NCBI RefSeq assembly: GCF_900101905.1
Contig: NZ_FNAJ01000006.1
Location: 304,813 to 368,812, forward strand
Length of the DNA: 64,000 bases
Direction: 5' to 3'
Origin: Myxococcus virescens
GTDB taxonomy: Bacteria; Myxococcota; Myxococcia; Myxococcales; Myxococcaceae
Below the pieces are notes generated by a model. It was not told the origin of the DNA and made no database searches. It saw only the letters and a list, made by a program, of their open reading frames with translations. Below, piece after piece: positions 38,254-47,277 of this stretch; position 1 is the first letter of the stretch, and each line of letters begins with the position of its first letter. The translations under genes and the position numbers were made by a program.

Positions 38254-39606
38254 TCAGGGATTGCCGAGCTTCAATTCCAGCTCCGCCAACTCACGCTGCA
38301 CGGTGGCATCCGTCACGCGGAGGCCCTCCACCTTGCGCACCGCGGAGATGACGGTGGAGTGGTCCTTGCTGAAGCGCGCGGCGATTTCCGGGAAGGAGCT
38401 CTTCGTCAGCTTGCGGCTGAGGTACATGGCCACCTGGCGCGCATGGGCCAGGGCCTTGTGCCGGCGGTCTTCCTTCAGCGACTCCACCGTGACCTTGTAG
38501 AAGCGGGCCACCTCGCGCTGGATGGCCTCCACGTCCACCGCGCTGTGGGCGGGGAGGATGTCGCGCAGCACCTGGGACGCGAAGTCCTCCGTCACCGGCT
38601 GGCGCGTCAGGCTGTGCACCGCGGACAGCTTCACCAGCGCGCCTTCCAGCTCGCGCACGTTCTTCTGGATGTGCTTGGCGATGAAGTGCGCCACCGAGTC
38701 CGGCAGGTCCAGACCTTCGGCCACGGCCTTCTTCTGGAGGATGGCCACCCGCGTCTCGTAGGTGGGCTCGCGGATGTCCGTCATCAGCCCCATGGCGAAG
38801 CGGCTGCGCAGCCGGTCCTCCAGGCCCGGAATCTCCGCGGGCACGGTGTCGCTGGTGAGGACGATGGCCTTGTTCATCTCGTAGAGCGTGTTGAAGGTGT
38901 AGAAGAACTCCTTCTGCGTCTCCTCACGCTTGCCGAGGAACTGGATGTCGTCGAGGAGGAGCACGTCGCACTCCTCCCGGAACTTCCGGCGGAAGTCCCC
39001 CATGCGGTGCTCGCGGACGCTCTCCACGTACTCGTTGGTGAACTGCTCGCTGGAGAGGAACACCACGCGCTGGGACGGATCCCGCTCCCAGATGAGGTTG
39101 CCCACGGCCTGGAGCAGGTGCGTCTTGCCCAGGCCCGTGCCGCCGTAGATGTAGAGCGGGTTGTAGTGGTGGCCCGGCTTGTCGGCCACGGCCTGCGCCG
39201 CGGCGGCCGGGAGCTGGTTGCTGTCCGCCACCACGAAGGTGTCGAAGGTGAAGCGCGCGTTCAGCCGGCCCGGGCGCGTGGCGCTCGCCTTGACTGACGG
39301 TATGGGTGGGAAATGCGGGTCCGGCTCCAGACCCTCCACCACTTCATAGGCGATGGAGGTCAGGCCCTCCCCCATCCGCCCGAGCTGCGCATCCAGCAGG
39401 GGACGGTAGTGGTCATCCACCCAGTCGCGGAAGAAGCGGTCGGGAACGCCCATCACCAGGGCGCCATCACGCACCTCCAGCGGGCGCATCCGCTCCAGCC
39501 ATCTCAGCGCATAGTCGAACTTCTCCTGGCGGATGGCATCCAGCATCCGAGCCCAGAGAATTCCAGCACTTGGGAGGGGGGTAGCGGCTTGGGCGAGGGC
39601 GTTCAC
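38254..39606 (-). CDS. dnaA: Chromosomal replication initiator DnaA
   Basis: 450 aa from the GTG at 39606 (NALAQAATPLPSAGILW), chosen because the conserved domain I starts here; the open frame upstream has no family match. Domain I (about 15-90) is followed by a short linker, then the AAA+ domain with Walker A GGTGLGKTH (155-163), Walker B LLLDD (216-220), and domain IV with the DNA-binding signature SSFPEIAARFSKDHSTVISA near the C-terminus. It binds DnaA boxes and opens oriC. Divergent from rpmH across a 651-bp region. Confidence 0.97.
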   Translation of the reverse strand: MNALAQAATPLPSAGILWARMLDAIRQEKFDYALRWLERMRPLEVRDGALVMGVPDRFFRDWVDDHYRPLLDAQLGRMGEGLTSIAYEVVEGLEPDPHFPPIPSVKASATRPGRLNARFTFDTFVVADSNQLPAAAAQAVADKPGHHYNPLYIYGGTGLGKTHLLQAVGNLIWERDPSQRVVFLSSEQFTNEYVESVREHRMGDFRRKFREECDVLLLDDIQFLGKREETQKEFFYTFNTLYEMNKAIVLTSDTVPAEIPGLEDRLRSRFAMGLMTDIREPTYETRVAILQKKAVAEGLDLPDSVAHFIAKHIQKNVRELEGALVKLSAVHSLTRQPVTEDFASQVLRDILPAHSAVDVEAIQREVARFYKVTVESLKEDRRHKALAHARQVAMYLSRKLTKSSFPEIAARFSKDHSTVISAVRKVEGLRVTDATVQRELAELELKLGNP

Positions 39607-40257
39607 GCGTGTCTCAAACGTGCAAAAGCAGGGGAACGACGGGCGTTCGGCGGTGCTAACAGACGGTTCCAGGTGGATCAAGCAACCGGCCAAAACCGCC
39701 GTGGCCACGAGGGGTTTTCCGGACGGAGCGGATCCACCAGGAGCGTGCCAACCCAGGACGGTTGTGGATCCTCCTGGCCCCCACCCCAAGCACTGGGGGA
39801 TGGATCAATCCTCTTTGACTGACAGTCCGTCCCGCAAAACGTCCGGCTTTTGCGCGGGGGGCAGGCGAGGTGTGGCCATGGGCAGCAGGCGCCACGCGTT
39901 CGACAACCGGGAGGCTCGCGTCAGGGAGCCCACCACCACCAGACCCACCCGCGACATCGTGAGCTCGCTTGGCCGGCCAGGAAAAAGCGCTCGGAAACCA
40001 GACGCATTCGCTGTCCGCGATTAAAGTGCCCCCGCCGTGCGTTGGGCGGGGAGCATCCTGCTTCCTGTATCACCCAGACCTTCACTGTCCCACCTGGCTC
40101 CGGGCTTTCCGCCGGGCCAATGGGGTTTCCAGAGTGGGCGAAGGTGATCCAACGTTGACTTACCCTGGAAATGGGGGTACGGACCCGCCCCTTTCCCTAG
40201 TTCAGGTCGCGCCGGAGCGGTAGGAGGCGCCGCCGTCATCACCAAGGAGTAAGAGCC
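39607..40257. other. dnaA-rpmH intergenic region, candidate oriC
   Basis: A 651-bp gene-free region between divergent dnaA and rpmH, the usual place for a bacterial origin. I find no perfect TTATCCACA, but the hexamer GATCCA occurs five times in about 480 bp: 39674 (minus), 39731 (plus), 39765 (minus), 39801 (minus) and 40146 (plus), some extended as TTGATCCACC and GGATCCACAA. These may be diverged DnaA boxes. No long A+T-rich unwinding tract stands out. Placement as oriC is inference. Confidence 0.5.
40155..40183 (+). promoter_or_regulatory. Candidate sigma-70 promoter for rpmH operon
   Basis: TTGACT (40155-40160) and TACGGA (40178-40183) with a 17-bp spacer, about 75 bp upstream of the rpmH start. 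The -35 is good, the -10 poor, so this is tentative. Confidence 0.4.
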
Positions 40258-40410
40258 GTGTCCAAGCGCACGTACCAGCCGTCGAAGGTCCGCCGCAATC
40301 GCGCCCACGGGTTCCGCAAGCGGAACGCCACGAAGGGCGGCCGGGATGTCCTCAAGCGCCGTCGTGCGAAGGGTCGCAAGCGGCTCGTCGTGTCCGCTCC
40401 CAAGAAGTAA
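40258..40410 (+). CDS. rpmH: 50S ribosomal protein L34
   Basis: 50 aa, GTG start at 40258 with AAGGAG at 40243-40248. Sequence begins [19 protein letters not shown] and continues with [18 protein letters not shown], the conserved L34 core; the usual length is 44-46, so the C-terminal VVSAPKK is a small extension. Part of the large ribosomal subunit. First gene of the rpmH-rnpA-yidD-yidC-jag cluster; rnpA starts 12 bp later. Confidence 0.97.
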   Translation: MSKRTYQPSKVRRNRAHGFRKRNATKGGRDVLKRRRAKGRKRLVVSAPKK

Positions 40411-40422
40411 GCGAGTTCGCGT

Positions 40423-40845
40423 GTGAGGGCCGAGGGTGCGACGCCGGGCCAGTCCCGCCCGGCAGACCAGCGCTTCCCCAAGGCCCTGCGCCTGCTTCAA
40501 CGGCGCGAGTTCCTCGAGGTCCAGGAAGGCGGGCACAAAGTCCCTTCGGACTGCCTCCTGGCCCTCGTGAAGCGCAATGGCCGACCGTACTCACGTGTTG
40601 GCCTGACCGTGTCGAGCAAGGTGGGCAACGCCGTCGTCCGAGCGCGCTTGAGGCGCGTCTTGCGGGAGCTTTTTCGGAAGCGCCGCATGCAATGGCCGTC
40701 AGGCCTGGACGTCGTCCTGGTGGCACGCTCCTCCGCGAAGGATGCTTCCTTTCCGGCGTTGTCGCGTGCCTTTGACGGTGTCACCCGTAAGCTGCAGCGA
40801 CTGCCCCGCGCTGTGGAGACGAAGCCGAAGGAGCCGCCCAGATGA
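40423..40845 (+). CDS. rnpA: Ribonuclease P protein component
   Basis: 140 aa, GTG start at 40423. The family motif [20 protein letters not shown] then [10 protein letters not shown] (the RNR-type basic helix) is present near residues 57-88. It binds the RNase P RNA and helps process tRNA 5' ends. An N-terminal 15-residue extension and a Lys/Pro-rich tail are slightly longer than usual. It overlaps yidD by 4 bp (ATGA). Confidence 0.95.
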   Translation: MRAEGATPGQSRPADQRFPKALRLLQRREFLEVQEGGHKVPSDCLLALVKRNGRPYSRVGLTVSSKVGNAVVRARLRRVLRELFRKRRMQWPSGLDVVLVARSSAKDASFPALSRAFDGVTRKLQRLPRAVETKPKEPPR

Positions 40846-41060
40846 GCCCCCTGGCCTTCGTCATCTCGCTGCCCATCCGCTTCTACCGGAAGTTCCTCGG
40901 ACCGCTGCTCCCCAAGGTGTGCCGGTTCCATCCCTCCTGCTCCACGTACGCCATGGAGGCGCTGGAGAAGCACGGCGGCCTCAAGGGGTCGTGGCTCACT
41001 CTCTGGCGGCTCGTGCGCTGCCAGCCCTTCCACCCCGGCGGTATCGACCCGGTGCCGTGA
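40842..41060 (+). CDS. yidD: YidD membrane protein insertion factor
   Basis: 72 aa. Contains the family core [20 protein letters not shown] followed by [12 protein letters not shown] and [17 protein letters not shown] with the three conserved Cys. It has an amphipathic N-terminus and is thought to aid YidC in membrane insertion. It overlaps rnpA by 4 bp and precedes yidC by 49 bp, the conserved order. Confidence 0.95.
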   Translation: MSPLAFVISLPIRFYRKFLGPLLPKVCRFHPSCSTYAMEALEKHGGLKGSWLTLWRLVRCQPFHPGGIDPVP

Positions 41061-41109
41061 CGAGGGGTTCCACCCATTGCCGCCCTCTCCCTCGTGGAGG
41101 GGGGAGTCT

Positions 41110-42921
41110 ATGAACGATCCGCTCTCGCCCCAGTCGAACGATTCGCAGAAGCGACTGCTGGCGGCCCTGGCCCTCTCGTTCGCGGCCACTGCCGTCTACA
41201 CCTTCTTCTTCGCGCCCACTCCGCCTCCGCCCGGCTCGGAAATCCCCGACGCGGGCGTGGTGGCCACGGCGCCCGCCGATGCCGGCACCCCCCCGGCCGT
41301 CCAGCCTCCCGAAGGCGGCACCGGGACGGGCGCCACCGCGGAGGCCCCGCCGCCTCCGGTGCGCAAGGTGGAGCTGCAGCGCGACGAGGCCACCTACGCC
41401 TTCTCCTCCGAGGGCGCCGGCCTCACCGCCGCCGTGCTCAAGGGCCCGAAGATGCGGGAGCAGCAGGAGCTCACCGTCACCCAGGGCTTCCAGAAGCTGT
41501 TCGGCAAGGAGATTCCCCCCGCGCCGCAGATGGACCTGGCGCGCCCCACCCCGGGCCAGCCGCTGCCGCTGGCCGTGTCCATCACCGGCGCCAACCCGCT
41601 GCCCGCGGACCTGAACTACACCCTGGATGAAGGCGCCCCCGGCAACGCGGACGGCGTCACCTTCACCGGCCGCCGCGGCCCGTGGGAGGTCGTGAAGACG
41701 GTCAAGTGGCCGATGGACGGCTTCGAGCTGAGCTACACGCTCCAGGTGCGCAACACCTCCGGCCAGCCGCAGAGCGGCGAGCTGCAGGTGCACCACAACC
41801 GCGCCATCGACCCCAACTTCGAGCACGCGCCGTCCTTCTTCGGTGGCGTGGGCAACCTGAGCCGCTCCGCCTGCTGGGTGGGTGATGAGCTCCAGAAGAT
41901 GAGCCCGGGCGACGACCACCCGGACGCTGAGGAGACCCGCGGCCAGATTCAGTTCTTCGGCATCGACCAGCAGTACTTCCTGTCCGCGCTCTACCCGCTG
42001 GAGGGGCCGCGCGCTGGCTCGTGCGCCTTCGAGGCCACGCCCACCCTGCGCAAGGTGACGGCGTCCTTCCCGATTACGGCCGCCCCGGGCGAGACGGTGA
42101 CGCTGCGCTTCGGCGGCTACTTCGGCCCCAAGGATACGGACCTGCTGGCCCAGGTGCCCGGCGCCTCGCTGCGCGCGTCCACCGGCCTGACGGACGCGAC
42201 GTTCCACCCGCCGCTGGCGGAGACGGTGGACTTCGGCATCTGGGCCGTCATCTGCAAGGTCCTGCTGTGGGTCATGAAGTTCTTCTACGGCGTCACCGGC
42301 AACTGGGGCGTGGCCATCATCCTGCTCACGGTGGTGGTGAAGCTCGTCCTGCTGCCCCTCACCTACCGCTCCATGGTCAGCATGGAAGAGGTGAAGAAGC
42401 TCCAGCCGCGCATGGAGGAGATCCGCAAGAAGCACGCGGACAACCGCGAGCAGCAGAACCTCGAAATCATGAAGCTGTACCAGGAGGCCAAGGTGAACCC
42501 GCTGGGCGGGTGTCTCCCCCTCCTCATCCAGATGCCGGTGTGGATTGCCCTGTTCACCGCGCTGCGCAACAGCTTCGACATCTACGGCGAGCCCTTCATC
42601 GGGCCCATCTGGCGTGACCTGACCTACAAGGACCCCACGTACCTGTTGCCGCTGGCGCTGGGCGTGTCCATGGTCATCACCCAGAAGATGCAGCCGCAGA
42701 TGATGGATGCGACCCAGGCGAAGATCATGACCTGGTTCCTGCCCATCATCTTCACGCTGACGCTGCTCCAGTACCCGGCCGGCCTGTCGCTCTACATCTT
42801 CACGAACAACATCCTCTCCATCGCGCAGCAGTACGGCCTGCGGAAGTGGCTGGACCGGAACAAGCCCCAGACGGGCGGTGGGACGCCGGCGGTGGCCGGT
42901 GCGGGAGGCAGACGCAAGTGA
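41110..42921 (+). CDS. yidC: Membrane protein insertase YidC
   Basis: 603 aa from the ATG at 41110, with a Gly-rich ribosome site GGAGGGGGGAG upstream. One N-terminal TM (about 15-34), a Pro/Ala linker, a large periplasmic beta domain (about 90-370) and the conserved five-TM core at the C-terminus with LLPLTYRSMVSMEEVKKLQP and NPLGGCLPLLIQMPVWIALF. Length and plan match Gram-negative YidC. It inserts and folds inner-membrane proteins with or without Sec. Overlaps jag by 4 bp. Confidence 0.96.
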   Translation: MNDPLSPQSNDSQKRLLAALALSFAATAVYTFFFAPTPPPPGSEIPDAGVVATAPADAGTPPAVQPPEGGTGTGATAEAPPPPVRKVELQRDEATYAFSSEGAGLTAAVLKGPKMREQQELTVTQGFQKLFGKEIPPAPQMDLARPTPGQPLPLAVSITGANPLPADLNYTLDEGAPGNADGVTFTGRRGPWEVVKTVKWPMDGFELSYTLQVRNTSGQPQSGELQVHHNRAIDPNFEHAPSFFGGVGNLSRSACWVGDELQKMSPGDDHPDAEETRGQIQFFGIDQQYFLSALYPLEGPRAGSCAFEATPTLRKVTASFPITAAPGETVTLRFGGYFGPKDTDLLAQVPGASLRASTGLTDATFHPPLAETVDFGIWAVICKVLLWVMKFFYGVTGNWGVAIILLTVVVKLVLLPLTYRSMVSMEEVKKLQPRMEEIRKKHADNREQQNLEIMKLYQEAKVNPLGGCLPLLIQMPVWIALFTALRNSFDIYGEPFIGPIWRDLTYKDPTYLLPLALGVSMVITQKMQPQMMDATQAKIMTWFLPIIFTLTLLQYPAGLSLYIFTNNILSIAQQYGLRKWLDRNKPQTGGGTPAVAGAGGRRK

Positions 42922-43697
42922 GCGAGCAGGTTCCCCAGCAGACGCCGTCCACCCCGGCCTCCGGCGATTCGTCCGGAGAGTTCCGGGGCCGTGTGGAGAA
43001 GCTCCTCGGGGACATCCTCGGGCTGATGGGCTTCCCGGCGCGGCTGGACATGAAGGACGCCGCCGACGGCAGCCTGTCGGTGGCGCTCCACTTCGAGCCC
43101 GCACCGCCTCCCGGCGTGGAGGTGGGACGGCGCAGTCAGGTGGTGGACTCGCTCCAGTTCCTGTTGAACAAGATGCTGCATCGCCCTGGCGCCGACCGGC
43201 GCTGGGTGATGCTGGGTGCGGGTGTGCACCCGGAGCCCCGGCCGCGCCGTGAGCCCCAGGCCGCGGCGGCGCAAGCCGCGGCGCCGGCCGCCCCTGCCCC
43301 CGCCGCGCCCCGTGCCGCGGCGGCCCAGGCGCCAGCGCCTGCTCCGGCGAAGGGAGGCCAGCGGGGTGCGCAGGCGCCCGCCGCCAAGGCGGCTCCCGCC
43401 AGCAAGGGCGAGGGGGATGAGCGCTCGGTGACGGTGGAAGAGGATGCCGCGCTGAAGGCGGCCGTCAGACAGCTCGCGGAGAAGTCGGGCAGCCTGGGCC
43501 GCTTCTACGCGATTGCCGCCATGAAGCTTGAAGACCGCGCGCGCGTCCTCACGTCAGTAGAAGGAGTGGGTGGCGTGAAGGTGTCGGCGGAGGGCGAAGG
43601 CCGAAACCGCCGCGTGGTGTTCACTCCGGACAAGCCCGCCCCGCTTCCCAAGCGGAGCATGCTGCCGGACGACGACGAGGACGACTTCGACGCGTGA
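42918..43697 (+). CDS. jag: Jag/KhpB-like RNA-binding protein
   Basis: 259 aa, GTG start at 42918 overlapping the yidC stop (GTGA). A KH-like domain (about 17-90, EVGRRSQVVDSLQFLLNKML) is followed by an Ala/Pro-rich linker (about 105-170) and a C-terminal R3H-like domain ending EGEGRNRRVVF. In the R3H core, EDRARVLTSVEG lacks the His of the RxxxH motif (Leu instead), so RNA binding there may be altered. The acidic tail DDDEDDFDA is unusual. Position next to yidC supports the call. Confidence 0.85.
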   Translation: MSEQVPQQTPSTPASGDSSGEFRGRVEKLLGDILGLMGFPARLDMKDAADGSLSVALHFEPAPPPGVEVGRRSQVVDSLQFLLNKMLHRPGADRRWVMLGAGVHPEPRPRREPQAAAAQAAAPAAPAPAAPRAAAAQAPAPAPAKGGQRGAQAPAAKAAPASKGEGDERSVTVEEDAALKAAVRQLAEKSGSLGRFYAIAAMKLEDRARVLTSVEGVGGVKVSAEGEGRNRRVVFTPDKPAPLPKRSMLPDDDEDDFDA

Positions 43698-43745
43698 GCC
43701 GCTGGGCGCGCCGCGCGCGCCGGGGCTCCCGAAGCGAGACGAGGG

Positions 43746-43973
43746 ATGGGCAAGGCGAAAGCTCTCAAGGACAAGCTGTACGGCGCGGCGGTGCTCAAGA
43801 TGAGCTTCCGCCTTCGCGGGGATGAGGAGTCCCCCGCGTTCCGCTTCGTCTACCCGGGCGTCCTACGGGACCTGGAGCTCGAGGACGAGGCGGTGGAGCG
43901 GTACATCGAGGAGAACCGCGAGGCCGTGGAGAAGGCCGCTCGCGGCTCCACGCCTCCCATTGGGACCCGCTGA
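43746..43973 (+). CDS. Small conserved-looking protein of unknown function
   Basis: 75 aa, ATG at 43746 preceded by GACGAGG. Sequence KAKALKDKLYGAAVLKMSFR then LEDEAVERYIEENREAVEKA suggests a basic N-terminus and an acidic helix. It sits between jag and mnmE on the same strand, so it is probably part of the origin operon. No family recognised. Confidence 0.65.
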   Translation: MGKAKALKDKLYGAAVLKMSFRLRGDEESPAFRFVYPGVLRDLELEDEAVERYIEENREAVEKAARGSTPPIGTR

Positions 43974-44023
43974 ATCAGCCGGGGCCCGCGCCGTTCAGGC
44001 TGGATGCGCTCCAGCGGCCGCGT

Positions 44024-45352
44024 ATGACGTCTTCTTCCATGACCATCGCGGCCCTGGCGACCGCACCTGCCGCGGGCGCCGTGGGCATCCTCCGGCTGTC
44101 GGGCCCCGAGGCCCTGGATGTGGGCCGGCTGCTGGCCCCGGGGGTGCCCGCGCAGCCCACGCCGCGCCATGCGTACCTCGCGTCCTTCGTGGATGCGGAG
44201 GGCCGCTCGCTCGATGAGGGCCTGTTCCTCTACTTCCGCGGGCCTCAGTCCTTCACGGGCGAGGACGTGGTGGAGCTTCAGGCCCACGGGAGTCCGCGGC
44301 TGCTGCGGTTGCTCCTGACGCGGGCGCTGGAGGACGCGCGCGTGCGCCCCGCCGCGCCCGGTGAGTTCACCCGCCGGGCCTTCCTCAACGGGCGGTTGGA
44401 CCTGACGCGCGCGGAGGCGGTGGCGGACCTGGTGGCAGCGGACTCGGAGGCCGCGGTGCGTGCCGCGGCGGCGGGGCTCTCCGGCGCGCTCGCCGCGCGC
44501 GTGCAGGCGCTGGAGGAGCCGCTGCGCGCGCTGCATGCGGACATGGAGGGCGTGCTCAGCTTCCCTGACGAGGCGGAAGGCGCGGACGAGGACGTGGGCG
44601 GCCGTGTCACCGCGCTGCGTGCCCAGGCGGAGGCGCTACTGGCCGAGGCGGGCCGGGGCCGGCTGGTGCGCAGGGGCGCTCGCGTGGCGCTGTTCGGTCC
44701 CGTCAACGCGGGCAAGTCCACGCTGTTCAACCGGCTGGTGGGCGAGGCCCGCGCGCTGGTGGATGACGAGCCCGGCACCACGCGGGATGCCTTGGAGGCC
44801 CGGGTTGAGTGGGACGGGCTGGCGGTGACGCTCTTCGACACCGCGGGGCTTCGGGAGACGCCGGGACGTGTCGAGGCGCTGGGCATCGCGCGAACGCGGG
44901 AGTTGCTCGCGGGCGTGGACCTGGCGGTGCTCGTGCTTCCGCCGGGTGTCACACAGGCGGAGGTGGAGGCGTGGACGCGTGACGCGGGTGGCACGCGCGT
45001 GCTGGTGGTGGACGGGAAGTGTGATGTGGCCGAGGTATCCAGCTCGCCGCGCCAGCGGGTGAGTGGCCTCACGGGTGAAGGTGTGGACGCGCTTCGCGAC
45101 GACATGCTCGGGCGGCTGTGGGGTGGTGGCACGCCGTCGGCGGTGGCCCTGGTTTCCGAGCGTCACGCCGATGCCTTGCGTCGCGCGTCCGAGGCGCTGG
45201 GCCGCGCGGAGAGTGCCTCGCGCGTGTCCACCCTGGAAGTCGTCTCCGGTGAAGTGGGGCTCGCGCTGGAGGCGCTCGGCGAAGTGTCCGGTACCGTCGT
45301 TTCGGAGGCCCTGCTGGACGCAATCTTCCAGCGCTTCTGCATCGGGAAATGA
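44024..45352 (+). CDS. mnmE: tRNA modification GTPase MnmE
   Basis: 442 aa. N-terminal folate-binding domain (TIAALATAPAAGAVGILRLSG), a central helical part with an inserted G domain (G1 GPVNAGKST near residue 225, G3 DTAGLRET) and the invariant C-terminus FCIGK whose Cys is catalytic. Works with MnmG to add aminomethyl groups to wobble uridine 34. The start at 44024 (MTSSSMTIAAL) could be replaced by the in-frame ATG at 44039. MnmG is about 12 kb away rather than adjacent. Confidence 0.95.
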   Translation: MTSSSMTIAALATAPAAGAVGILRLSGPEALDVGRLLAPGVPAQPTPRHAYLASFVDAEGRSLDEGLFLYFRGPQSFTGEDVVELQAHGSPRLLRLLLTRALEDARVRPAAPGEFTRRAFLNGRLDLTRAEAVADLVAADSEAAVRAAAAGLSGALAARVQALEEPLRALHADMEGVLSFPDEAEGADEDVGGRVTALRAQAEALLAEAGRGRLVRRGARVALFGPVNAGKSTLFNRLVGEARALVDDEPGTTRDALEARVEWDGLAVTLFDTAGLRETPGRVEALGIARTRELLAGVDLAVLVLPPGVTQAEVEAWTRDAGGTRVLVVDGKCDVAEVSSSPRQRVSGLTGEGVDALRDDMLGRLWGGGTPSAVALVSERHADALRRASEALGRAESASRVSTLEVVSGEVGLALEALGEVSGTVVSEALLDAIFQRFCIGK

Positions 45353-45428
45353 CGCCTTCCGCCGAGCGGAGGACGTGTCAGACGGCTCCATAGAATGCCC
45401 GCCTCAACCGGTGATTCTCGGAGGCGCT

Positions 45429-46034
45429 GTGATTGAAGGCATCATCCCCCTGGCGAACCATTCGATGCTCTCGGCCCTGCCCTCGGGCTGGGTGGGGGAG
45501 ATTCTGGACGAGGAGCTGGTCGCCTCGCCTCGTCCCACGGCCGCGCAGACACGCGCGGCCTTCATGTTGGGCGTGGAGCTGGGTGAGCAGCTCGACAAGC
45601 GCCGTGGCGGCAGTGGCCGCTGGTGCTTCTTGCGCGCGCCCGAGCTGCACCTCGGTCACGACATGCTCGTGCCGGACATGGCCGGCTGGCGCCGTGAGCG
45701 CGTGGACGTCCCCTTCGAGCCGGACGTCCCCTTCCTCACGCTGGTGCCGGACTGGGTCTGCGAGGTGCTGACGCCCTCCACCGCCGCGTTGGACCGCGCG
45801 CGCAAGCTGCCGCTCTACGCGCGCGCGGGCGTGTCACACGTGTGGCTGGTGGACCCCGCCGCGCGCACGCTGGAGGTGTACCAGCGCGTCAAGCGGGGCT
45901 GGCTCCTGACGGGGAGCTACGAGGATGACGCGCTGGTGCGGGCCGACCCCTTCCCGTCCTCGACGCTGGAGCTGGGCTCGCTGTGGCTGCCCGAGGGCGC
46001 CGAGAAGCCCTCGCTGCTGGTGGCTGTTCCGTGA
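45429..46034 (+). CDS. Uma2-family (DUF820) putative endonuclease
   Basis: 201 aa from the GTG at 45429, preceded by GGAGG 7 bp away; another GTG at 45411 and an ATG at 45465 are alternatives. The Uma2 pattern VPDMAGWRRE, then PDWVCEVLTPSTAALDRARK and GVSHVWLVDPAARTLEVY fits the PD-(D/E)xK-like fold with acidic and Lys catalytic positions. Such genes are abundant in some bacteria; substrates are unknown. No partner gene is adjacent. Confidence 0.82.
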   Translation: MIEGIIPLANHSMLSALPSGWVGEILDEELVASPRPTAAQTRAAFMLGVELGEQLDKRRGGSGRWCFLRAPELHLGHDMLVPDMAGWRRERVDVPFEPDVPFLTLVPDWVCEVLTPSTAALDRARKLPLYARAGVSHVWLVDPAARTLEVYQRVKRGWLLTGSYEDDALVRADPFPSSTLELGSLWLPEGAEKPSLLVAVP

Positions 46035-46094
46035 TGCGCGGTGGCGCCCGCGCCGAGTGCACGGGCGATGTCGCGGGCATCGTCCGTCATCGCG

Positions 46095-46481
46095 TCACGC
46101 GGCGGCTGCCACCACCGGCTTGAGGACGTAGCGGCCGTACGTGACGAAGGCGAGCAGCACGCCCGTCACGAGCGACCAGAGCATCGGGTTCTCGGGCGAC
46201 AGCTTCGTCGAATGACGCGCGTACAGCACGGCGAGCGCGAACGTCTCGAACGTGAGCACCGCGGCCGCGTGCGCGGTGAGGCTGGGCATCCACTTGAACG
46301 CCGCCGGGATGATGAGCAGCACGCCACCGGCCATCTCAAGGAAGCCGAGCGCCCGCCATGCTCCGAGGGGGACCTCGCTGAACTGGCTCGCGAGCTGCTG
46401 GAAAGAGAATGCCTTGTACGACCCGCCTGCGAGAAACAGCAGCGCGAGGACGGCCTGAAGAATCCAGAAGAAGATGTTCAT
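46095..46481 (-). CDS. DoxX-like small membrane protein
   Basis: 128 aa from the ATG at 46481. Four hydrophobic segments: FFWILQAVLALLFLAGGSYK, ALGFLEMAGGVLLIIPAAF, AHAAAVLTFETFALAVLY and LWSLVTGVLLAFVTYGRYVL. It is the third gene of the arsR-AHSA1-doxX operon, starting 17 bp after the AHSA1 stop. DoxX-like proteins often accompany such regulators; the function here is unknown. Confidence 0.82.
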   Translation of the reverse strand: MNIFFWILQAVLALLFLAGGSYKAFSFQQLASQFSEVPLGAWRALGFLEMAGGVLLIIPAAFKWMPSLTAHAAAVLTFETFALAVLYARHSTKLSPENPMLWSLVTGVLLAFVTYGRYVLKPVVAAAA

Positions 46482-46498
46482 GGGTGGGGGCTCGGTGT

Positions 46499-46939
46499 TC
46501 AGGCCTTGAGGGCCGGGTTGTCGGATGCCTTCTCGAGTGCCTTGGTGAGCTTTCCGTGCATCATCTTCCAGCCGTACTCGGCGCCGTGGAACGCCTGGTC
46601 CTCCTTGAAGCCGGAGTGCTCGAAGAGGACGCGCGTCCCATCGCCATCGGCTTCGAGCCGGTAGCGGACGCGGGTATCCAGCCAGCCCTCGCCAACGACC
46701 CACGTGAACTCGAGCTCGGACGGAGGCGCGCACCGGAGCACTTCGCAGTGCACGATGAGTCCATCGAACTTGGCGCGAGGGTCCGGAGGCACGCGGAAGG
46801 TGAAGCGATGCCCGACGCGCGGCTCGAAGTCGTTCGGGTACATCCAGTCAGCGAGCGCCTCGCTGTTCGCGAGCGCGCGCCACACGACGGCGGGCGACTG
46901 GGTGAACTTCAGCTCCCGTCGGATTGTCTTTGTCGTCAT
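46499..46939 (-). CDS. AHSA1/SRPBCC-family protein
   Basis: 146 aa. Typical START-like fold sequence: SPAVVWRALANSEALADWMY, FEPRVGHRFTF, then a C-terminal helix GWKMMHGKLTKALEK, with a hydrophobic cavity for ligands. Overlaps the upstream arsR gene by 4 bp (ATGA), so coupled. AHSA1-ArsR pairs are common in bacteria; the ligand is not known. Confidence 0.87.
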   Translation of the reverse strand: MTTKTIRRELKFTQSPAVVWRALANSEALADWMYPNDFEPRVGHRFTFRVPPDPRAKFDGLIVHCEVLRCAPPSELEFTWVVGEGWLDTRVRYRLEADGDGTRVLFEHSGFKEDQAFHGAEYGWKMMHGKLTKALEKASDNPALKA

Positions 46940-47262
46940 TGCTGCTTGTCGCCTTTCTCAAGGTGCCGCCGCAGGCGGGCGAAGTTGTCGTCCCAGAACC
47001 GCTCGTAGTGAGCGATCCAGTCGCGCACCGGCTCCAGTCGCTCCGGCACGAGGCGGTACCGCCGTTCCCTGCCGTGCCGTTGCTCGGTGACGAGGCCCGC
47101 ATCGAGCAGCACGCGCAGGTGCTGTGACACCGCCGGGCGGCTCATCTCGAAGTTCTCGGCGATTGAATTCACCGGGCGGTCGCCGTCGACCAGCAGGTCG
47201 AGCATGCGGCGCCGCGCCGGATGGCTGATCGCTCCGAACACCCCTGGCTCGGTGTGCATCAT
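46936..47262 (-). CDS. ArsR-family transcriptional regulator
   Basis: 108 aa from the ATG at 47262 (MMHTEPGVFGA); the start one codon later is possible. The winged helix-turn-helix reads ISHPARRRMLDLLVDGDRPV, then EMSRPAVSQHLRVLLDAGLV and a wing RHGRERRYRL. It lacks the metal-binding Cys motif of classical ArsR. First gene of a three-gene operon; a perfect inverted repeat 16-33 bp upstream suggests autorepression. Confidence 0.88.
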   Translation of the reverse strand: MMHTEPGVFGAISHPARRRMLDLLVDGDRPVNSIAENFEMSRPAVSQHLRVLLDAGLVTEQRHGRERRYRLVPERLEPVRDWIAHYERFWDDNFARLRRHLEKGDKQQ

Positions 47263-47277
47263 CGTGCACCGATAATG

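Noticed and set aside
39661..39725. AAAACC/GGTTTT imperfect hairpin in the dnaA leader
   Set aside because: Only about six paired bases with an inserted CC; too weak to call a regulator or attenuator.
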